DNA of 64,000 bases from Bacteroidaceae bacterium (GTDB lineage: Bacteria; Bacteroidota; Bacteroidia; Bacteroidales; Bacteroidaceae), in assembly GCA_017464815.1 (NCBI GenBank), contig JAFTYI010000035.1, positions 55,329-119,328 of the forward strand. The letters run 5' to 3'. Each line of letters begins with the position of its first letter. The first letter of the stretch is position 1. Of this stretch, positions 8,128 to 17,546 are shown in pieces. Below the pieces are notes generated by a model. The model saw only the letters and a program-made list of their open reading frames with translations. It was not told the DNA's origin and did not search any database. The position numbers and the translations under genes are program-made.

Positions 8128-9009
8128 CTATTCCTTTATTATATTATCGTCTGTATCTTCATATGATTCCTTGCGGGTAAACAATCGTCCCACTCCCTTA
8201 ATGGCCTTCACCATGCGAACCTTAAAACTGTTGAAAAAGGAGCCGTCGGATGCCACCGTACCAAACCCCGTAACAGCACGCGCCTTGCGCTTATGAATGA
8301 ATCTGATTTTTCCATATTTCTTCAATTCAAGAGCTAACGACCCATCTTCACCACGAATGATATCTGTGCGGATTCCTATTTTTTGAGCCAATTCAGTTTC
8401 ATACGCAAACACCAGTCCTCTGACACTCAATTCGGGCCGGTTAAAATGTTGGAGCCACAAGTAAATGTCACGCGACAATTCATAACATTTCAGTCCTATC
8501 CACGAATGTTGCTCATCTTGAATATAACTCCATGATGAACATACCCCCACCACGTCACCATCCAATAAAGCATCGACCATAGTCTCAACATACCGGGCTG
8601 GATACATGGTGTCAGCATCAATGTTTATATGGAATTTACCTCGTGAATGACTTAATCCGCATTGTCGCGCATATCCGCAACTGTGCTTTGTCTCTGTGAA
8701 GTAGGGTACTCCCACTTCCTTGAAAACATCAGCCGTTCGGTCTTTTGAATCGTTGTCTACGCCTATGATTTCAACCGGATAACGACACTGCATCTCACTC
8801 AATGACCACAAGCAAGCCAACAGATGCTTCTCCTCATTGTACGCAATCACAGAAACTGTCACCAAAGGAGCCTCACTCTGCAAGCGGGCAAGATTCCCTC
8901 TCACCTCATCAATGACGGACTCAGGCACTTCATGATAAGGCTTTTCATATACTGACAAATATTTCTTATACCACACTCTCTTCATAGCATAAACTGAAAG
9001 ACGCCACAA
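8128..9009 (-). CDS. Glycosyltransferase family 2
   Basis: The 293-residue protein has a GT-A fold starting at about residue 49 with VTVSVIAYNEEKHLLACL, then IIGVDNDSKDRT and the nucleotide-metal motif NIDADTMYP. The acceptor region is RGEDGSLALELKKYG. The N-terminal ~45 residues are basic and family-specific. No membrane helix is evident, so it probably acts as a peripheral cytoplasmic enzyme. Donor and acceptor are unknown. It sits within the tightly packed glycosyltransferase operon. Confidence 0.85.
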   Translation of the reverse strand: MWRLSVYAMKRVWYKKYLSVYEKPYHEVPESVIDEVRGNLARLQSEAPLVTVSVIAYNEEKHLLACLWSLSEMQCRYPVEIIGVDNDSKDRTADVFKEVGVPYFTETKHSCGYARQCGLSHSRGKFHINIDADTMYPARYVETMVDALLDGDVVGVCSSWSYIQDEQHSWIGLKCYELSRDIYLWLQHFNRPELSVRGLVFAYETELAQKIGIRTDIIRGEDGSLALELKKYGKIRFIHKRKARAVTGFGTVASDGSFFNSFKVRMVKAIKGVGRLFTRKESYEDTDDNIIKE

Positions 9010-9024
9010 ATATACTACAAATCT

Positions 9025-10221
9025 TTATTTTTCTCGAATTATCAGATAACGTTTCTTACGGAACGAAATTGAATTATAAAGTTTCATCCACTCATCCATC
9101 ACTCTGTTCACCTCATACCTGCCGACATCTTCATGCGCCTGTAGTCCCATTGCCATCCTCTTTTCTTCATGTCTCATCAACATTCCGACTTTTGAAGAAA
9201 AATCAAGCAAATAATTGGGATTTACCAGAAAACCATTCAACTCATCCCTAATAAGTTCCCCAGGACCATAAGGCACATCATACGCCACACAAGGAATTCC
9301 CAAAGCCATAGCCTCCATCAGATGACGTCCAAACTTGTCGAATCCGTATGCCTGAACAAATATGGAATATTTCGGATATGTTTCATACAGATTGTTCGGC
9401 CGTTCATAACATTGGATAACCCTACCTAAACGCCGGGATTTGATCATGTTTCTATAACGCTCCTGATTACCATCGCCATACAGATGCAACCTCCAATCAG
9501 GAAACTTTCGGGTATTGCGTTCCCAAACGTCTATCAAATGATTGAAGCCCCTTTCTGACTGGAAATCTCCAATAGCCATCACTTTCTTACTCTCATTCTT
9601 GCCAATGACAGGAGGATAATCCTTCAACGGATTAGGAATGAAAACTATATTCTTGAAGTACCTCTTCAATTTTTGCGTTATAGTCTCCGTATCAGCTACC
9701 ACCACATCCCGCTTTCTTATCAAGAATAACACCTTGATGATGTTATACCATTGCAAAAGCAAATAAACGAAGGTCGAAATCTGTCTTTTGGAATAGGCAA
9801 CGCACGACCTTATGTCATAATGAAACTCATAGATCTTTTGACTACCATCTTTTATGCGTGACAGGAAAAGCAGCTCCCGCCCCATCATTGACACAGTAGC
9901 AACCGGCCTCGCCTGATACAGAAACTTTTTCAACCGTTTCCTATGCGTGTATAGTTTGCGCACATACGATATATACTTATCGAGAAATTCCTTTTTCTTC
10001 AATCGTTCATAATTGACATCCAGACTGACAACTATCACCTTGGGAGACAATTCATATCGGGCAGGTATCCTTGTCTTTTCCGTAAGCACCAGATATATTT
10101 CATATTCCGAATTTTCAGCCAACCAACTAATTTTCTGGCAAAAAATCCGCAACATATTATCCTTTCGGTAAAGGACATCTGTCAGGAAGACGAGTTTTTT
10201 GGGACCATCTTGTCTTTTCAT
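9025..10221 (-). CDS. Glycosyltransferase family 4 (GT-B)
   Basis: The 398-residue protein has GT-B architecture. The C-terminal half shows VMAIGDFQSERGFNHLIDVW (phosphate-binding start of the donor domain), LHLYGDGNQE, and HLMEAMALGIPCVAYDVPYGPGELI, the E-x7-E region of GT4 enzymes. The block AYDVPYGPGELI is shared with the two GT4 paralogues at 12342-14608, suggesting a common donor type. The N-terminal acceptor domain is divergent and basic. Sugar specificity is unknown. Confidence 0.87.
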   Translation of the reverse strand: MKRQDGPKKLVFLTDVLYRKDNMLRIFCQKISWLAENSEYEIYLVLTEKTRIPARYELSPKVIVVSLDVNYERLKKKEFLDKYISYVRKLYTHRKRLKKFLYQARPVATVSMMGRELLFLSRIKDGSQKIYEFHYDIRSCVAYSKRQISTFVYLLLQWYNIIKVLFLIRKRDVVVADTETITQKLKRYFKNIVFIPNPLKDYPPVIGKNESKKVMAIGDFQSERGFNHLIDVWERNTRKFPDWRLHLYGDGNQERYRNMIKSRRLGRVIQCYERPNNLYETYPKYSIFVQAYGFDKFGRHLMEAMALGIPCVAYDVPYGPGELIRDELNGFLVNPNYLLDFSSKVGMLMRHEEKRMAMGLQAHEDVGRYEVNRVMDEWMKLYNSISFRKKRYLIIREK

Positions 10222-10237
10222 ACTGATAACAATTCAT

Positions 10238-11386
10238 TTACCGACAATATATGTAATCCATAACTTTTCTCATTTGTTCATTCCATGATAGCGAATTTAT
10301 AGAAATCCGTATATCAATAGAGTTGACAATTGACGATCTGATGTAAGCTAATATAACTTGAACATTAATAGGAGAATCATCTGCAGCAATTTTTATAACA
10401 TATGGCATCTGTTCAAAGTCCTCATCCGTTTCTGAATAGACAAAAGGAATACCCCGTGCCGCATACTCACGGTTCTTCAGTGTCTTGATATGAGTGATTC
10501 CACTTCTATGACGTCCAAGGCTCCCAATGGCAAAGTCTGCTTGATTAAACAACTCATCCAATTCATTGCCAAACTTAGGTCCGTGAAAAATCACATATTT
10601 CTCTATTCCATATTTCTGAATCAACTCATGAAAACCCTTTGCATGCTCCGAACCATACATTTCCGAATCGGCCACGCCTCCCACAATATGGAAATAGACC
10701 TCCTTGTCATGCGGCTTTTGGTAATATTCTCCTAGTCCAGCTATCAACCGGTCATATCCATGCCAATAGTGTACCTCGGCCACACCTATCAAGTGTACCT
10801 CATTGTCAGGGTGGGGGAGCTTCTGTTGGATAGGTATATGGTCGTAATCAATGCCATTGGAGATACAGATGGTTCGTTGGCCAAAAATCTCCTTATCATT
10901 GGTAAACGTGACAATTGCCTCCATTTGAGCCGCTAACTTTTTACGATATAGTTTATCCAACATCAGCTTTATCTTGTTCTCCAACGATGTTGTGCCAGCA
11001 TATTCTTGATCATAGGGGTAAGTCGGAATCTCCATCACCGAAGGAATACCATGTGCTTTGAACCGCTTGAACATTCTCACCGTAGCAGGGTTCGCATTAT
11101 GAAACGAGCGGGCATAAACAAACTCAAATCCGTTCTCTATCACATAATCCGTCAGTTTCCTAAATGAAAAGCGCTGTTTCATCGCCGCCCATCGTCCACT
11201 TCCAAAGTCTTGCAACACAATGTCATCATCAATCATTCTCACCCGATGTCCGTCCTCGCGGATATAGTAAGTACATACGTGCACTTCGTGACCATTCTCC
11301 CGAAGTCCTTTTATCTGATAGTGAATCTTTTTGCTAATTCCACTATGTTCAGAGAAGCCGTGATAGATGAGGAAGAGTATTTTCAT
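10238..11386 (-). CDS. Glycosyltransferase family 4
   Basis: Start chosen at 11386 (MKILFLIYHGFSEHSGIS), because this ATG overlaps the stop of the upstream acyltransferase gene as ATGA; an upstream in-frame start at 11413 would add only nine residues. The protein of about 382 residues has the GT4 entry motif HSGISKKIHYQIKGLRENGH, a central VHLIGVAEVHYWHGYDRLI and GGVADSEMYG. The donor-site end is degenerate (REYAARGIPFVYSETDEDFE) rather than the usual EAMA(C/A)G, so it is a divergent member. Confidence 0.82.
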   Translation of the reverse strand: MKILFLIYHGFSEHSGISKKIHYQIKGLRENGHEVHVCTYYIREDGHRVRMIDDDIVLQDFGSGRWAAMKQRFSFRKLTDYVIENGFEFVYARSFHNANPATVRMFKRFKAHGIPSVMEIPTYPYDQEYAGTTSLENKIKLMLDKLYRKKLAAQMEAIVTFTNDKEIFGQRTICISNGIDYDHIPIQQKLPHPDNEVHLIGVAEVHYWHGYDRLIAGLGEYYQKPHDKEVYFHIVGGVADSEMYGSEHAKGFHELIQKYGIEKYVIFHGPKFGNELDELFNQADFAIGSLGRHRSGITHIKTLKNREYAARGIPFVYSETDEDFEQMPYVIKIAADDSPINVQVILAYIRSSIVNSIDIRISINSLSWNEQMRKVMDYIYCR

Positions 11387-12345
11387 AACAAATGTAATTT
11401 CTTTTGTAACCAATATGATAAATTATGTAGTAATTCAGCTGTAATGAATATAAATGAAACAACCACCAATAACCCATATGGAAATTTAAGATTCTGAAAA
11501 ATATCCATAATAAGGAACTGAACCAAATATATTTCTAATGTTATATTGGAAAGCTTTTCAATTATAACATTAACTTTACCGTCTTTTAAATATGTATTAC
11601 ATATAATTAATGATGTATTATATATTAATAAACAAAACACTAACAATAAAACAGGTAACAATAATTGCAATGAATAAATCGGAAAATCAGAGTGAATAAT
11701 ATTGTATTTTACAGCCATATATAGGCTAACAAAGAACGTCACCCCAAATATGGACTTTTTCAAAGAGTTTATAATTATATTGCTATTTTTATAAATAGAA
11801 ATCCATCCTCCTATTAACATTATTAAAAAATAATACAAATAATGAATGTATATATCATTTACACATTCTTCTATCATCCAGTGATGATAGTCTGTACTAT
11901 AAAACAGTACAACTGTCATAATAGACAAAATAATGCATATGCATATAATATAGTTAGTTAGATATTTAATTATGGGATAATATAATAGATAGAATATAAT
12001 TATTGCATTAACAAACCAATAAGGCGTACACACAAATTTTAAAATATCAAATGCCTGATTATTATAATACAGTGATGACAATATAAGAAAGCACCAAGTT
12101 GGTATCATTATTCTAAACAACCGACGCAATATCCAAAAAATATAATTCCGTTTTTTTATACTTAAAGTCAACATGTACCCAGAACAAAAAAAGAACAAAG
12201 CATTTCCTAGTGCTCCTCCAAATGACAAAAATCTGAGGTCTTCGGGATAATAAGGACCAAGATGTGCATTTGTTATCAATAATGTAGCGAAACACTTCAT
12301 TATTATTGCAAATATATATTTATTGTTATTAATTGCTGGTCTCAT
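11383..12345 (-). CDS. Membrane acyltransferase (acyltransferase 3 family)
   Basis: The 320-residue protein has about ten hydrophobic segments and the family start INNNKYIFAIIMKCFATLLI, with a conserved histidine in TNAHLGPYY and the arginines in ILRRLFRIMIPTW. Such proteins transfer acetyl or other acyl groups to sugars during O-antigen, capsule or exopolysaccharide modification. The gene is strikingly AT-rich compared with the flanking operon. It overlaps both neighbours by a few bases (ATGA junctions). Confidence 0.85.
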   Translation of the reverse strand: MRPAINNNKYIFAIIMKCFATLLITNAHLGPYYPEDLRFLSFGGALGNALFFFCSGYMLTLSIKKRNYIFWILRRLFRIMIPTWCFLILSSLYYNNQAFDILKFVCTPYWFVNAIIIFYLLYYPIIKYLTNYIICICIILSIMTVVLFYSTDYHHWMIEECVNDIYIHYLYYFLIMLIGGWISIYKNSNIIINSLKKSIFGVTFFVSLYMAVKYNIIHSDFPIYSLQLLLPVLLLVFCLLIYNTSLIICNTYLKDGKVNVIIEKLSNITLEIYLVQFLIMDIFQNLKFPYGLLVVVSFIFITAELLHNLSYWLQKKLHLL

Positions 12346-13475
12346 AAATTAAAAAATAATTCATTCCACTTTTTAATGATATTGTCACCACTATATCTTT
12401 TGGCATGTATTCGAGCCAAACTACCCATCTCGTTTCTTTGATTGACATTATTAATCAAGAGTTCAATTCTATGAGCGAATACTTTATTATCGCCTATAGG
12501 GACTAAATATCCATCCACATTATTAGTTATAATTTCAGATGGTCCACATGGACAATCAAAAGAGACACAAGGCAATCCATACGACATTGCTTCAGCCAAC
12601 ACCAATCCAAATCCTTCATACCTCGATGTCATTACACAAAACTCATGCTTTTGATACTTTTCTTCTATATTAGAAGTTGCGGGATGAATAAATACAGAAT
12701 TATTCAATTTGCATTTAGCAATCTGTTCAAGTAATGCATTCTTTAATTCGCCATCTCCATAGATATGAAGACTCCAATCGGGATATTTATTCGCTATTAA
12801 ATTCCAAATATCAATTAAAATATCAAAGCCTTTTTGATGATTTAAACGACCAACACTGATGAAACGTTTACTTTGTGTATGTGCTATTTCTAAAGGATAT
12901 GTTATCATATTGGGAATAACATGCACATTATTATGCTTCTTCCACGACGTTTTATCCTGCTTTGTCAACGTAACGACACAATCATACTTTCTTATATATC
13001 GTTCCATATAAATATCCCATAACTGAGCAAATTGATGCAATATTGGTGTTTTTACGTGAGACGAAGTCATTTCAGTTTCTCTAGCGACATGCGATTCCAG
13101 TATGAATTTGGCCTTTGGATATGACTTATATATAATATCTAACAACTGATATTCATATATGGTTGTTATTATTATGTTTGGTTCAATAAATGACAGAAGT
13201 TTAGATAGTTCTTTTTGGAAACTCTTTTTCATCTTATACAGAAGAATATTCTTCTTGATGAACCCACACTTATATCTTTTGTAAAATTTGCAATCAATAT
13301 TGTAATGCTTGATTTTGGGAGAAAGTTTAAAGGATATGGGGGCATTTCCCTGTTCATAAGTTATAAAGGTAATATCATGGTTGTAGTACTCAGCTAGGAG
13401 GTTCATTTTATCTGATAAAATGCGTTCCATCCCTGCAAGAAGAATCATGGATTTGTAGATATATACAATATTCAT
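12342..13475 (-). CDS. Glycosyltransferase family 4 (paralogue of the next gene)
   Basis: The 377-residue GT-B enzyme starts MNIVYIYKSMILLAGMERIL and has the donor-domain entry RFISVGRLNHQKGFDILIDI, LHIYGDGELK, and EGFGLVLAEAMSYGLPCVSF followed by DCPCGPSEII. The neighbouring GT at 13472-14608 shares the same layout and the PCGP(S/K)(E/D)II block, indicating tandem duplication and divergence. Low-GC composition points to acquisition with the acyltransferase gene. Junctions on both sides overlap by four bases. Confidence 0.9.
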   Translation of the reverse strand: MNIVYIYKSMILLAGMERILSDKMNLLAEYYNHDITFITYEQGNAPISFKLSPKIKHYNIDCKFYKRYKCGFIKKNILLYKMKKSFQKELSKLLSFIEPNIIITTIYEYQLLDIIYKSYPKAKFILESHVARETEMTSSHVKTPILHQFAQLWDIYMERYIRKYDCVVTLTKQDKTSWKKHNNVHVIPNMITYPLEIAHTQSKRFISVGRLNHQKGFDILIDIWNLIANKYPDWSLHIYGDGELKNALLEQIAKCKLNNSVFIHPATSNIEEKYQKHEFCVMTSRYEGFGLVLAEAMSYGLPCVSFDCPCGPSEIITNNVDGYLVPIGDNKVFAHRIELLINNVNQRNEMGSLARIHAKRYSGDNIIKKWNELFFNL

Positions 13476-14608
13476 TTCCTTAAAACTTCATTAAATAGCA
13501 AAAGCCAATTGTTCATTACCGTATCTACAAAAAATCTCTGTACTTCGTACCTTGCTGCCATTCCCATATTTTTCCTTTGTATGTCATTTTCAATTAGAAG
13601 CATTATACCTTCTGCCAATTTTTGAATATTACCATTTTCAACTAAAATACCACTTGACTTGCTAATTATGTCTTTAGGACCACACGGGCATTCAAAGGAA
13701 ACAATAGGAAGGGCATAAGATTGGGCTTCAATAAGTACAAGGGGAAGCCCCTCGTGCCTAGAACTCATAACATAAATTGATGCATTTGCATATATGGAAT
13801 CCACATCAGATTCTTCCGGATGACATTGCAAAGTTGTTACTCCCCATGAATCAGCCAATTCTTGATACATATTCCAGTTCCCGCTTCCGTAAATATCCAA
13901 TTTCCATTCAGGATATTTCTCCTCTACAATTTTCCAAGCTTGGATAAGCAAATCAAATCCCTTTTGTTCCGTATATCTCCCCAAAGCTATCACCTGTTTA
14001 TTTTCACAAGTTGACATTTTACTTGGCAATTCGTTTATAAAATTAGGAATTGCTACAACATTATTCAATTCTGTCCATTGGTGCAGATCCTCTTGGGTAA
14101 GAACTACAAGTTTATCCAATTCCTTTACCCTCCTAATCAATTGATTTTTCCAACGTTTTGTAATCCAAGCATTTATAAAAGATGGAAAAAAAGTCCTCTG
14201 AAAAATCCTATAATTACTTCTTTCAAAGTGCATTTCTCCTATTTTTTTACTCCCATCTTTTATTTTATGCAAGAAATTTATTTCCCTTCTTAATGTCGAA
14301 ATTGTAATATCAGGTCGCAGTTTTAATAGGAATTCGGTCAACAATCTTTCAAATTTCAATTCTTTACTCTTGTATGCCAATATGCGTTTAATGAAAGGCA
14401 AAGAGTATATTGCGTCAAAATTCAAATCAAAATTGATGAATTTGATATTAGGATGAAGTGAATAATAATGTGGCAAATCTGCACGCTCAGTTTCTATCAT
14501 CCAAATTTCACAATCTGTATGTTCGGCTAACCAATTCATTTTATCTGTTAGGATTTTAGCCATACCGTTTGGGTAATGCATCGCACTAACTATGTATACT
14601 ATCTTCAT
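13472..14608 (-). CDS. Glycosyltransferase family 4 (paralogue of the previous gene)
   Basis: The 378-residue protein starts MKIVYIVSAMHYPNGMAKIL. It shows VIALGRYTEQKGFDLLIQAW, LDIYGSGNW and SRHEGLPLVLIEAQSYALPI followed by VSFECPCGPKDII. Residues before this include TLRREINFLHKIKDGSKKIGE, similar in style to SMMGRELLFLSRIKDGSQKI in the gene at 9025, so three GT4 genes of this operon are related. Specific sugar unknown. It begins only nine bases after the AAA-ATPase gene ends. Confidence 0.9.
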   Translation of the reverse strand: MKIVYIVSAMHYPNGMAKILTDKMNWLAEHTDCEIWMIETERADLPHYYSLHPNIKFINFDLNFDAIYSLPFIKRILAYKSKELKFERLLTEFLLKLRPDITISTLRREINFLHKIKDGSKKIGEMHFERSNYRIFQRTFFPSFINAWITKRWKNQLIRRVKELDKLVVLTQEDLHQWTELNNVVAIPNFINELPSKMSTCENKQVIALGRYTEQKGFDLLIQAWKIVEEKYPEWKLDIYGSGNWNMYQELADSWGVTTLQCHPEESDVDSIYANASIYVMSSRHEGLPLVLIEAQSYALPIVSFECPCGPKDIISKSSGILVENGNIQKLAEGIMLLIENDIQRKNMGMAARYEVQRFFVDTVMNNWLLLFNEVLRK

Positions 14609-14617
14609 ATCCTAACT

Positions 14618-16207
14618 TTACTCTTTTGTTATCCATCCATCCACAGTTCCACTCTCCGATGAAAAGTTTACTCCCACCTTATATAACTTTCGTTTGTCAG
14701 ATAAATAAGGTTCTGCATATCCCTTGTCTTCAATCTGTTGTAATGCCTCTTCAGCAGTGCCATCCAGTTTAAACTCAAAGATATAGATGTAATCGGGCGT
14801 TTCCACAATGCAATCCACCCGACCTTCACTTTGTTGTTTCTCGGTATATACAGTGTAGGTGCTCACCATGCGCATCAACAGGTAGAAGGTGTAGTGGAAG
14901 TAGCGTTCTCTTTCACGTTCCGTTTCCTTACGACGCATGGAGTAGGGGATATCAGCCAAAAATGAAGTGAGTAGTTTGCGGAATTGCTCAAGGTTTCCTG
15001 CTTCCAGAGCATCTACCACGTCCAATGTCCAATTGCTGGCACTCATTTTAGGTTTCAGGTAGTCGTTCGCTATCATGGTGACAAATCCTTTGCGCACTTC
15101 GTTGTTCGGGAAATCAAGCAAGAATGTGTTGCGTCGGATGTTACAATCTTTCACGGTCAGATAACCACTCTGATAAATCATTGGGAGCGGCTTTTCCACA
15201 TCGGCTTTATAATCAACGAACTCACTAGGATCATAGTATCGGCCAGTCAATTCGTTCAAATTTTCATTCGTATGATTGAGCAAGCGAATCAGGTAAGAGG
15301 GTGTACCGCTACGAAACCAATAATCAGCAATCTCTTTCATTGAAAAAGCATTGAGTAAACTGAATGGGTTGTAGATGTCAACAAGTCTTCGACTGAAATG
15401 ATAACCATCGTATTGCTTTTTTAAGAACTCTTTCATTTCCTCTAAGTCCATGCCGTACACCACGGCCAACTCTTTAATAGGCTCGTCGAAATAGCTATAA
15501 AGTTCTTCCTCTGTTATACCGCACAAAGCATCGTACCGGCTATCCATGCTGATGTCTGCTGGTTGGTTGAATCCGCTGAATACACTCACTTGAGAAAACT
15601 TCGTCACTCCCGTCAGTAATACGAACTGCAAGTTCTCGTCTGCTGCCTTGAAAACGGAATAAAAACCTTTCAACATTTCGCGGTGCACCTCTTCAAGCGA
15701 ACGGGTCTGCCCGTCCACCATAGTGGTATATCCCGTGTCGAGCACATCTAACATAGGTTTGTCATATTCATCGATGAGAACCACGGCACGCCGTCCATAT
15801 TGTTTATGTGCCTGCTTCAACACATAGGCGAAACGTTCACCTATGGAATCATTATTTGGGGACTTGCCATACAAACTTTCCCATTCAGCGATATTGCTTT
15901 CAATTTTTTTCTGTAGTGCATTCCCTTGGGTAAAGTTTTCACCATTGAAATCCAAATGGAATACAGGATATTCTTTCCATTCCTGTTCCAACTTGTCAAT
16001 AGCCAATCCTTCGAACAGTTCCTTGCGTCCCTTGAAATAACATTCTAATGTAGATACAAGCAGGCTTTTCCCAAACCTTCGCGGCCGGCTGAGGAAATAA
16101 ATGTTTCCATTCTTTACGAGGTCGTATATCAGTGCGGTCTTATCTACATAAACAAAACCGTCTTCTCTGATTTTGTCAAAGCTTTGTATTCCTATCGGGT
16201 ATTTCAT
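14618..16207 (-). CDS. AAA-ATPase-like / PD-(D/E)XK nuclease family protein (DUF1703 type)
   Basis: The 529-residue protein has the Bacteroidetes-expanded AAA_9-like N-terminus: YPIGIQSFDKIREDGFVYVD, then KTALIYDLV and a P-loop variant SRPRRFGKSLL (RPRRFGKS at 41-48). A Walker B-like region reads VVLIDEYDKPMLD. The C-terminus carries a PD-(D/E)XK-like motif: EGRVDCIVETPDYIYIFEFK (D...EFK). Members exist in many copies in Bacteroidetes genomes and their role is unknown. It has its own good promoter (16229-16260) and heads the glycosyltransferase operon, though nothing in it suggests a sugar function. It may be a hitch-hiking or selfish gene. Confidence 0.9.
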   Translation of the reverse strand: MKYPIGIQSFDKIREDGFVYVDKTALIYDLVKNGNIYFLSRPRRFGKSLLVSTLECYFKGRKELFEGLAIDKLEQEWKEYPVFHLDFNGENFTQGNALQKKIESNIAEWESLYGKSPNNDSIGERFAYVLKQAHKQYGRRAVVLIDEYDKPMLDVLDTGYTTMVDGQTRSLEEVHREMLKGFYSVFKAADENLQFVLLTGVTKFSQVSVFSGFNQPADISMDSRYDALCGITEEELYSYFDEPIKELAVVYGMDLEEMKEFLKKQYDGYHFSRRLVDIYNPFSLLNAFSMKEIADYWFRSGTPSYLIRLLNHTNENLNELTGRYYDPSEFVDYKADVEKPLPMIYQSGYLTVKDCNIRRNTFLLDFPNNEVRKGFVTMIANDYLKPKMSASNWTLDVVDALEAGNLEQFRKLLTSFLADIPYSMRRKETERERERYFHYTFYLLMRMVSTYTVYTEKQQSEGRVDCIVETPDYIYIFEFKLDGTAEEALQQIEDKGYAEPYLSDKRKLYKVGVNFSSESGTVDGWITKE

Positions 16208-16228
16208 CTTGGTACAATTTTACGCCTG

Positions 16229-16260
16229 CAAACTTACAGAAAATCTTTCAAACATCCAAA
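16229..16260 (-). promoter_or_regulatory. Promoter of the 16.2-6.9 kb minus-strand operon
   Basis: Minus strand -33 TTTG (16257-16260), 20-base spacer, -7 TAAGTTTG (16229-16236), about 22 bases before the start codon. No better promoter is seen within the next ten genes, so this one may drive the glycosyltransferases too. Confidence 0.7.
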
Positions 16261-16372
16261 GATAAAAGGCTTAGTATTTGCGATATTGCATGTAAAACAT
16301 AAAATAACGGGGTGAAAGTGATGTATGTCTCAATAATAAATCGTAATTTAGCGCCGCAAAAAGAATCTTTCA

Positions 16373-17536
16373 ATGAAAATTCTCTTTTATAGTGATACGG
16401 TTTTCAGTTTTGGAGGAGTCCAACGAGTGTTGGCCGAAGTCTCCAAACGATTGTCTGAGGAGTTTGAGGTTACTATATTGACTTCAGATGCTCCTGTTGA
16501 CACCTCCATGTATGATTATAAATTATCAAACGTCAAATTCGACCATATAGAATATGACCACCCACCATTCTTTGAAAATCTGTTTTGTAAGGCATACAGT
16601 TTCTTGTTCAAACGGATTCTGCCCCACACGAGAATTACTTCAAAAGAATATGCATTGAGTTCTTTTCTGCCCACATACCGCAAGGCATTGGCCACTAAAA
16701 TCAATGCTGGTGGTTACGATGTGGTTGTAGGTGTTCATGCCTTCCAATCGTTACATATTGCGGCCATCTCTCATCAGATTAAAGCACGCACCATTGCTTG
16801 GATTCACAATTCCTATCAGGCTCTTTTTGAAAAAGAGTCGCCCTATCTTCCTGGTCTGGCCAAGCATTTTGCTTTTCAGATGCAGAGGATGGATTACATG
16901 GTTGTGTTGAGTCAAGCCGACAAAGAACTGTTTGCAGACAAAATGAATTTACCTGCAACGGTTATCTACAATCCATTGACAGTACAACCCAAAGGGGAGG
17001 GTAGTTCTGTTCACAAACGTTTTATTTCAGTAGGGCGTTTTTCTGTTGGTCACAAAGGGTTTGACATCTTGATAGAAGCCTTTGCTATTTTTGCTAAAAA
17101 CAATACCGATTGGACACTTGAGATAGTGGGCGAAGGTCCTGAAGAATCCCTATACCGCCAATTGATTACCAAGTATGAGTTAGAAGAGAGAATCCTTTTA
17201 ACTCCATTCACACGCGATATCCAGTCACACTATGCTTCGTCAAGTGTCTATGTGTTAAGTTCGCGTTGGGAAGGTTTCGGATTGGTGCTCATCGAAGCCA
17301 TGTCACATGGTCTGCCCATCATAGCTTCCGACTTACCTGTTACTCGTGAACTGTTGCAAGGAAAAGGTGTGGCCTTGCTCTTTGAACGAGAGAATGTGAA
17401 CGAATTGGCCAATCATCTTCACACAATGGCCGATTCATCTATCCTGATTGAGGAGATGGGCAACAAAGCTAAGGTTTATTCAAAAGAGTTTCAAATGGAG
17501 TCCATCATACAGGGGTGGAAAAAGATTGTAATGTAA
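16373..17536 (+). CDS. Glycosyltransferase family 4
   Basis: The 387-residue GT-B protein starts MKILFYSDTVFSFGGVQRVL (GGVQR acceptor loop). The donor domain shows KRFISVGRFSVGHKGFDILI, LEIVGEGPEESLY and EGFGLVLIEAMSHGLPIIAS followed by DLPVTRELL, with both family glutamates. It heads the plus-strand unit diverging from the AAA-ATPase operon and is followed after ten bases by the flippase gene. Confidence 0.92.
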   Translation: MKILFYSDTVFSFGGVQRVLAEVSKRLSEEFEVTILTSDAPVDTSMYDYKLSNVKFDHIEYDHPPFFENLFCKAYSFLFKRILPHTRITSKEYALSSFLPTYRKALATKINAGGYDVVVGVHAFQSLHIAAISHQIKARTIAWIHNSYQALFEKESPYLPGLAKHFAFQMQRMDYMVVLSQADKELFADKMNLPATVIYNPLTVQPKGEGSSVHKRFISVGRFSVGHKGFDILIEAFAIFAKNNTDWTLEIVGEGPEESLYRQLITKYELEERILLTPFTRDIQSHYASSSVYVLSSRWEGFGLVLIEAMSHGLPIIASDLPVTRELLQGKGVALLFERENVNELANHLHTMADSSILIEEMGNKAKVYSKEFQMESIIQGWKKIVM

Positions 17537-17546
17537 AAATTAGCCC

